Of a stretch of 64,000 nt of DNA, positions 56,738 through 64,000 are shown piece after piece. The position numbers and the translations under genes were made by a program. Location of the stretch: assembly GCA_002270565.1 (NCBI GenBank), contig NQMI01000045.1, forward strand, positions 124,001-188,000, in the 5' to 3' direction. The first letter of the stretch is position 1. The number at the start of each line of letters is the position of its first letter. The DNA comes from Stenocarpella maydis (lineage: Eukaryota; Ascomycota; Sordariomycetes; Diaporthales; Diaporthaceae). A model generated the notes under the pieces. It saw only the letters and a list, made by a program, of their open reading frames with translations, did not search any database and was not told the DNA's origin.

Positions 56738-58545
56738 ATGCCACCGAGATCCCTCTTCTCAACTGCATTCCGGGCATCTCCTTCTCCCTCAACTCACCTC
56801 GGGTCTGCTGCTCCTCATCTCTTGCACAGCTCAAGAGCCATCAGAACCTGGACGCCACACATCACTTCACGTTCCTTATCTTATCCTTTGTCTTCATCTT
56901 ATTCAGCCTCGCCCGGGGCATCTCTCTCGTCTTACACGAACCCAATCACAAAAATGGAAGTCGAACTCACTGCCCCCAACGGCAAGAAGTGGTCCCAGCC
57001 GTTGGGTCTTCTCATCAACGGGGAGTTTGTCAAGTCCAGCAATGAGCAGAAGATCACCTCTATAAACCCAACGTGAGGGCAACCACCCAGTACATGTAGC
57101 CCAGACCTAACACCCTTGCAGTACTGAGGAGGAGATCTGCTCTGTCTACGCCGCCACTGCCGAGGATGTTGACCTTGCAGTGGAAGCAGCTCGCAAGGCC
57201 TTCAAGCACCCCTCGTGGAAGGGCCTGAGCGGCACCGAGCGCGGCGAGCTCTTGACCAAGCTGGCCGACCTCGTCAGCAAGAACGCCGACATCTTGGCTG
57301 CGGTCGAGGCCCTTGACAACGGTAAGCCATACGTCACCGCACTCAACGAGGACGTGCCAGAGGTCGCCAATGTCCTCAAGTACTACGCCGGCTACGCCGA
57401 CAAGAACTTCGGCCAGGTCATCGACGTCGGCCCCTCCAAGTTCGCCTACACTTTGAAGCAGCCCCTCGGGGTCTGCGGCCAGATCATCCCCTGGAACTTC
57501 CCCCTGGCCATGGCTGGCTGGAAGCTGGGCCCGGCGCTTTGCTGTGGTAACACCGTGGTGCTCAAGCTGGCTGAGCAGACACCGCTGTCCATGCTGGTCA
57601 TGGCTAAGCTCATCAAGGAGGCTGGTTTCCCTCCGGGAGTGGTCAACGTTATCAATGGACATGGCAGGGTAAGACTATCCGGACTTGCCATCCGACGCGG
57701 GCCTGGCGCTGACTTGCATGCAGGAAGCCGGAGCAGCCCTTGTCAAGCACCTGGGAGTCGACAAGATCGCGTTCACTGGCAGCACAGCCACAGGAAAGGT
57801 CATCATGAGGATGGCGAGCGAGACTCTCAAGAACATCACACTCGAGACCGGCGGCAAGTCTCCACTCATTGTGTTCGACGACGCTGACCTGGATCTCGCC
57901 GCCACCTGGTCTCATATTGGAATCATGTCCAACCAAGGACAAATCTGCACCGCGACGTCGCGTGTCCTCGTCCATGAGAAGATCTACAACGAGTTCGTGG
58001 AAAAGTTCAAGGCCACAGTTCAGAAGGTCTCCGTCGTGGGCGACCCCTTCGAGGAGACCACCTTCCAAGGCCCCCAGGTCACCAAGGCTCAGTATGACCA
58101 GGTCCTGGGCTACATCCAAGCCGCCAGAGACGAAGGCGCAACCATTGCCCTCGGCGGCGACCCCGCGCCGCAGAAGGGCAAGGGCTTCTTCATCAACCCA
58201 ACCATGTTCACGGATGTGAAGCGTGACATGCGGATCTTCAAGGAGGAGATCTTCGGGCCCTGCGTGTCAGTCATCAGGTTCAAGGATGAGGCAGAGGCCA
58301 TCGAGCTGGCGAATGACACGACATATGGTCTTGGCGCCGCCCTGTTCACTCGCAACCTGACCAAGGCTCACAGAGTGGCTGCTGAGATCGAAGCCGGTAT
58401 GGTATGGATTAACAGCAGCAACGACTCCGATGTCAGGGTTCCATTTGGTGGTGTGAAGCAGTCCGGCATAGGCCGGGAACTGGGCGAGGCGGGCTTGTCC
58501 AGCTATTACAACATCAAGAGCGTGCATCTTAACATGGAGTCATAG
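56738..58545 (+). CDS. NAD(P)-dependent aldehyde dehydrogenase with possible mitochondrial leader
   Basis: Oxidises an aldehyde to the acid. Exons 56738-57072, 57122-57668 and 57724-58545 give 567 aa from the first ATG, or 495 aa from an in-frame ATG at 56954 (AAAAATGGAAG), which is the normal family length. The 72 leader residues hold 5 Arg, 1 Lys, many Ser and no Asp or Glu, like a mitochondrial presequence. Core motifs: IIPWNFPL (oxyanion Asn), FTGSTATGK (cofactor), ETGGKSP (general base Glu), QGQICTATSRV (catalytic Cys, about 297 in the short form), EIFGPC, and PFGGVKQSGIGRELG. The Cys environment ICTATSR is more like betaine-aldehyde-type enzymes than like fungal AldA, so the substrate is left open. 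Both introns are GT-AG. Start choice is uncertain; product family is certain. Confidence 0.95.
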
Positions 58546-59494
58546 GAATGAGCTGGGAATGAGAGCTTGCCAAGGCAGGGCTGAGCTAAGAAGTGCAGCA
58601 TATTTTCTTTTTTTTTGGGGGGGGGGGGTCATTCATTTACGAACCGGCAGGAAAATGACAAATTGCTAGCAGATGGCGAGCAAATGCGTGTACATAAATA
58701 CCCTAGGAATGCAACATTCTGGTCTGGGTGCGAATTTCCCTCTGGCCAGTGTGGCGGTGTTAGAATTAAAAAGATTCATAGACTGTCAGGTCAATTCACT
58801 ATACTATTACTAAAATCACCATCGAAAAGTTCGAATAAGTTCATCTGGGATGTGGTACATTGGAGTTTAAAGTCCCTAGATACATGGCCTTATCCAGCCT
58901 TGTTTCTGTTTCCGTGCCTGCGCCTATGGTATAGGTAAGAATGTCATGGCAAACATATATCTGTTCATCTGCAACGGACACAGTGGACAAACCAACAGAG
59001 TGACTCTAAATTAAAACCAGCCTACTACAATATCGATGCATCACGAGGCCGTTTCCGGCAGACCGGTACCTGAACCCATGCACGATCCCCTGCGACGGTG
59101 CAGGGATTCGGGACCTTAGAGGGGCCCAGAACAGAACGCTCGGCTTATTCCGCCAGGCAGGGTAGCAGTAGCCTTGCCATAGGCTCACATCGTCATCTGT
59201 CCTTTCCCCGTCCACAACACAAGTCGCAACATTTAATCTAATCCCTCCCAACCAACCTAACCTTCCCTGCATCTTGCCTCTTACCACGCCTGTCGTTCCT
59301 CACCACGGAAGCATCCGATCGAACCGACCCTTGCGACAGACCCTTTCAAGGGCCGACGCCAGCATCAGGCCTACCTGACTCCCGGCCATATTCTGCGTGG
59401 TCTTGGACAACAAAACCCGCGAGACACAAGAAGCGAGACACGAGCGCATCGATATCGACGACAGAGTGCCATCAGTCGTGCAGTGGACGGCAGC
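58546..59494. other. Intergenic, SEC12 promoter
   Basis: 949 bp between two plus-strand genes. A T run followed by a G run lies at about 58610-58628. The rest is AT-leaning 3' UTR and then a C-rich pre-start region. No gene supported. Confidence 0.5.
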
Positions 59495-61276
59495 ATGGCG
59501 CCGTTTCCCGAGTCGATAACAGACGTTGGTTATCCCCTATACGGATGCGACTTCGACCCTCAAGACTCTAACCGCCTGTTTGTCGGTGGCGGCGGAGGAG
59601 CAACGAAAAGTGGCGTCGGCAACAAGATCACCCTGCTTGATGCGTCTTCCCTCGAGAAGCTCGAACCCGCCGGTCAGATCGATCTGAGCGGCAACGAGGA
59701 CAATGTTTCGAACCTCGTCGCCGGCCAGCACAAGGGCAAGGCCACCCTGCTGTACGCCGGCATCAACTCGAGCCCGGACGACCTGAAGAAGGGCAAGAAC
59801 GAGCACTTCCGCGTGTTCATCGTGGAGCCGCCCAAGGCCAAGGCCGTGCTCGGGGCCAGGATATCCGAGCTCTCGAGGACGCAGCTCTTCACGACCGTAG
59901 ACTCCGACACGTACCAGCGGCTCCTGAGGCTGTCACAGCCCTTCGATGGCCACACGCAGCTTGGCGCCGTTGCCACGGGGTTCGCGAATTCCTCTCACCA
60001 GATCGCCCTCTACGATGTTGCAGCTGGTAGCAACGTTGCGCCCAAGCCGAGGGGCATCCTGGACATCTCCAAGGAAGCCGTGGACCTGGACGTGATACAG
60101 ACGGCCGAGGACCAGTTCCAGGTACTGTACTGCGACGATTACGACATCTACTCGGCCAACGTTCCCAAGACGGGCGAGGTCACGGCCGAGCCAGCACGTA
60201 TCTATTCAATCCCTAATGACGACAGCTCCGGCCTGAGGCCCGCCCTCCGCTGCCTCCGGTACCTAACGCCCCACTTCGCCGTCGGCGTCGCGAACCTGCC
60301 CCAGTCCCGCGGTGTGGTGCTCTACGGGTTCCGGCTGCCCAAGGCTGGCAAGGAGGACACGCGCGCGCGCATCTCGGTCAACGCCAAGCTACCTAAGCGG
60401 CAAGGCCTCAAGGCGACGGGGCTGTCGGTCGCAAACCTCAGCCCGGTCTCGGCACCCGGTGCGAAGCAGGGCGACGCACAGTTCGTGCTCGCCGTGGCGT
60501 GCAACGACCTCAGCATCTACCTGTACACGCTGGACCACCAGATCCTGGGCGACATCGACATGCTCGCGAACCTGCTGCCACTGACTACGCTGCGCGGCAT
60601 GCACGAGCACATGGTTACCGGCCTGACCTTCAGCCACTTCACGCCGCCCAAGTCCGGGACGGGCCGCACCCAGCACCTCCGGCTGGCCAGCACCTCGGTG
60701 GGCAATGCGGTCGCCGTGCAGAGCATCCCGCTGCGCAAGTTCGTCGACCCGTCGGCCCCCGTGCGCCGCGGCGGCCCCCCTCGTCAGCCGCGCTACGTCG
60801 TCGCCATGCGCAGCCGCCGGCCGACCATCTGGGGCCTCGTGGCCGGCATCACCTTGTTCGTCGTGGTCCTGTCCGTGATACTGCAGGGCATCCTGGAGGT
60901 AAAAGGCCTGGCTCCACCGGCTGTCGGTGGCCATAGGTGGCTCCCGTCCTCGATCCACCGCGCCCCGCCCCGGCCCGTGCCCCAGCACGGCGGGTTCCTC
61001 GCCAAGCTGCTCGCCGAGAAGTCGGGCGGCGACGCCGCGCAGGTCGTTGTGCTGGATGTCGACGGCAAGGAGGTCGAGATCCTCACCACCACAACGGCCA
61101 CAGCCGCCGAGCCCTCGGCCACGAGCTGGGAGGAGCTCGCGCCCGAGCAGAGGGAGGCGTGGAAGGACCGGCTCAGGCGGAGCGGCCATTGGGCCGAGGA
61201 GTACGGGGAGGCGATCTTCAAAGGCATCCTCTTCGGCGAGCTGGCGGGCGTCGTGGGCGGGATAGTGGCCGGCTAG
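59495..61276 (+). CDS. SEC12: Sar1 guanine-nucleotide exchange factor Sec12
   Basis: ER membrane protein that loads Sar1 with GTP to start COPII coat assembly. Intronless, 593 aa from the ATG at 59495; the frame extends four codons earlier only to a GTG. The N-terminal cytosolic beta-propeller starts PLYGCDFDPQDSNRLFVGG and has the catalytic K-loop GGGGGATKSG at about 31-40, the most diagnostic feature of Sec12/Sed4. Further propeller sequence includes VLAVACNDLSIYLYTLDHQI and HEHMVTGLTFSHF. A single membrane segment, IWGLVAGITLFVVVLSVIL, lies near 445-468 after a basic MRSRRP stretch. The lumenal tail of about 125 residues is Pro- then Glu-rich. Convergent with the DUF5672 gene. Confidence 0.93.
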   Translation: MAPFPESITDVGYPLYGCDFDPQDSNRLFVGGGGGATKSGVGNKITLLDASSLEKLEPAGQIDLSGNEDNVSNLVAGQHKGKATLLYAGINSSPDDLKKGKNEHFRVFIVEPPKAKAVLGARISELSRTQLFTTVDSDTYQRLLRLSQPFDGHTQLGAVATGFANSSHQIALYDVAAGSNVAPKPRGILDISKEAVDLDVIQTAEDQFQVLYCDDYDIYSANVPKTGEVTAEPARIYSIPNDDSSGLRPALRCLRYLTPHFAVGVANLPQSRGVVLYGFRLPKAGKEDTRARISVNAKLPKRQGLKATGLSVANLSPVSAPGAKQGDAQFVLAVACNDLSIYLYTLDHQILGDIDMLANLLPLTTLRGMHEHMVTGLTFSHFTPPKSGTGRTQHLRLASTSVGNAVAVQSIPLRKFVDPSAPVRRGGPPRQPRYVVAMRSRRPTIWGLVAGITLFVVVLSVILQGILEVKGLAPPAVGGHRWLPSSIHRAPPRPVPQHGGFLAKLLAEKSGGDAAQVVVLDVDGKEVEILTTTTATAAEPSATSWEELAPEQREAWKDRLRRSGHWAEEYGEAIFKGILFGELAGVVGGIVAG

Positions 61277-62105
61277 GCTCCCCCACCCCCTCCCCCGGGC
61301 GTTATGAGCGAGTTTATAGTTTGAAGTTGACTATTATCTTGGACGAAGATTAGCATAATGAACACCAACAAAAAGTTAAGAGGGAATGTAAGAATAACGG
61401 GCGGGTATGGGCTTTTCCATTCTTGGTGGCATACCTAAGGAGCACGAGACAGCCCTTGTACAAAAGACTATTTTGTTATGTATGCTACGCATATCGCGTT
61501 CGTCCTTTGATGACGGGCACTTGAAGAAATATGAGACGTCGTATGCCCAGTTCATGAGATCCAGGTATATATTCTTTGATGGTGGGCGAGTGTTGAAACA
61601 GCATGCCTGTGTCCATGTGTGAAGTCACATGCAAGGGCGTACATGATAATCACTGTACATAGATGCGCTTCAAACCGACCCTGGATGCGATGGGGCGGGC
61701 TTGGCATTTATGCGTTTCGAAATACCGTAAATCCGACCACTGCAGCATCGATGTGATGAGCGAGTCTCTCCTCGCCGCACACCTTTGCAAAGTGACCATA
61801 AAATGCAGCCGACCGTGCCAGGACGAACCATATACCTTTGAATAAACGCCCAACCCAATTTTCCTTTACCCTCATCAAGGATACCAAACGTCACAACAAT
61901 CTATCTGTGTGTAACATGGCCGTCGGAAGGGAAAAAAAAAAGGGGTATACCTACTTAAGAATGTTCCCGTTACAAACCCCGTGGTATCATGAATACAGTC
62001 CCCGTGTTTTCATACCAACCAACACCTCTCCCCACCCCCCCACCCCAAAAACAAAAGTCCCGAGGCCGAAAAGGCGTCCGTCATTATACATTAAACTCAG
62101 GTCAG
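61277..62105. other. Convergent 3' region
   Basis: 829 bp between the stop codons of SEC12 and the DUF5672 gene. Presumed 3' UTRs, with an A run at 61932-61941; no gene seen. Confidence 0.5.
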
Positions 62106-63824
62106 CTAAACCAACCAGGTTCCCTCCGGCGACTCTTGTTCATCCTTCTCTTCAGACTCTTCCTCGTCTGGTACGACGGGCTCATCCACGGTCGCGCCCA
62201 AGAGTACGTCGTGGGAGAATCCTTGGCGGCCGGTTGACGCTTCTTCGAAATCTGGCAAATCTGGCTGTTCGGAGGCGAGGTCTTCTGAGTATTCATCTTC
62301 TGGCTTGGTGTCTTGTGGTTTGGGGGTTTCTGGCTTGGGGACCGGGAATGTCTCCGGCTGCTTAGGGGCGTTTGGGTTCAGTTCGTCCGGTTGCAGGGCC
62401 TCATCCGCTGGGGTTGATGACTCCTCGGCTGCCTTGTCTGCTGCTTCGTCCTCTTCCTGTTTCTTGGCTTCTTCCTCTTTCTTCTTCTTTTCCTCCTCCT
62501 CTTCCTTCTTGCGTTCTTCTTGCAGCTTCTTCACAGCTGCTTCCTGGGCTTTCCTCCGCGCTTCTTGTTCGGCTTGCAGTCTGAGCCTCTCCTCCTCCTT
62601 CTCTTCTGGGGTGGGATGTATGACTGTAATTTTGTCAGTGGGATTCCTGGGGCCAGATGACCAGCTAGCCGTCGCCGTGGCACTCACCTCCATCCTTGGA
62701 GTCCCCAGCACACCTCTCGCGATCAAGCTTGGCCTTCAAGACGGTGTGAAGCTCAGGGCAGTATTCCAACATCTTTTTCCTCCTCTCGTAATCCTGCCAT
62801 ACCTCAGCAGGCAAGTTGTCGCCCATCTCTTGGACGTGGAAGCCCATAGGTCTCTCCATATAAACGTTCTCGACAGCCAGCGCGCCCTCCAGGCCGGATG
62901 CGACCTTCAACCCGGGCATAATGTACAGGCGTTTGCCGAACCACTCATCCTCCGGGTCGGTGTCGTTGTATCGGGCCTGAAATTTGAGGACCTGGCGAAT
63001 CGCGGTCACTCGGCGTAGGGATAGTCCGCCATTGCCAGCAAAACGATCCGTCTCGCCTCTGTTGAAAGTCAGCAAAGCGAGGTGCAGCGGGAGGCCGTGA
63101 CGTCCTACCTTGGCGCACCAGCCCAGTGCCAGTCGAGCCACTCGTTCAGGCTGACCTCGGAGTTGGCACACATGATGCTGTCGTACTCAAACTTCAATAT
63201 CCACTCCACCCCGGGGAGAAACTCGTCATAGAAGCGCATGTCGGTCAAGGTGCGGTAGACCATCTCCTTGGAAGAGATGTCCCATGGTTCGGGCAGGACC
63301 ATGAGGTCCAGCTTGCCGACGACCTGCTGGTGCTTCACCGAGGCACTCCTGCCCAGGAGGGTGACGCTCTTGTCGGATCCGATGAAGAGGAAGCGCCAGT
63401 CCGGGGGGACGACGGCGATCATGTGCAGCAGCTGGGGGACGAGGTGGGGCATGACGCGCGGCTCGATGATCATGGCGACCTTGGAGGCATTATAGGCGGC
63501 CCTGGGGTCGTCGGTAGGGGTCCAGTCGACTGTTATGGATGGTATCCTCTGCCTTGCCTCCTCGATGCGCGAGTTTAGCTGGGCCTTTATTATGGGCTGG
63601 TAATGTGGCAAGAGCGAGGCTATCCACCACCTGGCAGGCGAAGTCAGTACAGTGTTGCACGGGGTCACTCGGTGCCGACATGCTTGCCCTCGGGACCTCT
63701 TGAGTAGGTTGTGGATGGGGGCCGGTCGCATAGTTTGGACTCACGTCAAGGCCAAGGACAAGGCCAGGAGCAGGCGCGGTCTGGCGTTGAGGCCAGGCGA
63801 GTGGGTAGAAGGAGTGGCAGACAT
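62106..63824 (-). CDS. DUF5672 glycosyltransferase-like protein with charged coiled-coil tail
   Basis: Four exons on minus, 63824-63745, 63630-63109, 63058-62688 and 62623-62106, give 496 aa. Exon 1 encodes MSATPSTHSPGLNARPRLLL and the start of a hydrophobic signal anchor (LLLALSLALTWWIASLL, across the first junction), so a type II Golgi/ER membrane protein is likely. The DUF5672 core spans about residues 60-320: VAMIIEPRVMPHLVPQLLHM, FLFIGSD, TDMRFYDEFLPGVEWILKFEYDSIMC with the acidic DS pair, WDWHWAGAPRG-like sequence at the exon 2/3 junction, and NGGLSLRRV. Exon 4 is a separate low-complexity part: a Glu/Lys coiled coil (about 70 residues) followed by an acidic Pro-rich tail. Family members are annotated only as predicted glycosyltransferases. 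Donor and acceptor sugars are unknown. Confidence 0.85.
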
Positions 63825-64000
63825 GGCGAGTCAAAGGGAAGCAAGCGGTGAGAGGGAAGAGAATGCAACGCAGACGGGCAGTGTGTGATGGTAACTAGGC
63901 GTCAGGAAAGCGCGTCACCATCATCGAGACATGGGCATGGCAGACGAATTGTGCGTGGGGTTCAACCGTCACGCAGGCCAGTATGCGGTGCGATGCGATG
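63825..64000. other. Window edge, upstream of the DUF5672 gene
   Basis: 176 bp of presumed promoter; nothing further to call. Confidence 0.4.

Overview
The window is nuclear DNA of a filamentous ascomycete (Pezizomycotina, most likely Sordariomycetes). The evidence is short introns (about 50-155 nt) with GT(C)-AG ends and CTGAC/CTAAC-like branch points, GC-rich coding sequence, intergenic stretches rich in simple repeats, AT-rich repeat islands that look like repeat-induced point mutation (RIP), and fungal gene families (TRP-like/ML-domain channel, Sec12, PTS1 catalase, thymine-7-hydroxylase, DUF5672). All gene models were spliced by hand from frame, splice signals and family motifs. Every listed exon sum is divisible by three.

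Layout. 0-9.5 kb: ARL1 GTPase (+), peroxisomal small-subunit catalase (+) and an unrecognised disordered protein (+). 10.5-14.6 kb, all minus: a GNAT acetyltransferase and a TRP-like membrane protein with an N-terminal ML-like domain. 14.6-21.6 kb: a gene-poor repeat zone with a GC-rich tandem array, one small probable gene (17.25-17.68 kb), two AT-rich RIP-like islands, a possible LTR remnant, and a 0.6 kb element with about 90-bp inverted repeats. 21.6-33.3 kb: a dense block with PHS1 dehydratase (+), an alpha/beta hydrolase (-), isoorotate decarboxylase (-), thymine-7-hydroxylase (+), a Cwf23-like J protein (+), IBA57 (-) and an unknown acidic-repeat protein (+). 34.8-36.6 kb: a bZIP factor (-). 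36.6-46.5 kb: almost 10 kb with no supported gene. 46.5-64 kb: SMP-30/gluconolactonase (+), NTM1 N-terminal methyltransferase (-), an LMBR1-family membrane protein (-), aldehyde dehydrogenase (+), SEC12 (+) and a DUF5672 glycosyltransferase-like protein (-).

The clearest functional unit is the divergent pair at 24.8-27.6 kb. Thymine-7-hydroxylase oxidises thymine stepwise to 5-carboxyuracil (isoorotate), and isoorotate decarboxylase converts that to uracil. These are the committed and final steps of fungal thymine-to-uracil salvage. They share a 509-bp promoter holding three GATA-factor-type motifs, which suggests joint nitrogen control. The rest are mostly housekeeping genes with no operon-like relation: vesicle traffic (ARL1, SEC12), very-long-chain fatty acids (PHS1), Fe-S maturation (IBA57), splicing (Cwf23-like) and peroxide removal (catalase).

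Features of note are a catalase whose peroxisome signal sits alone in a 36-nt last exon, an aldehyde dehydrogenase with an in-frame presequence-like leader upstream of its usual start, two GC-AG introns with the same donor AAG|GCAAGT, and the inverted-repeat element whose left end abuts the only N in the sequence.
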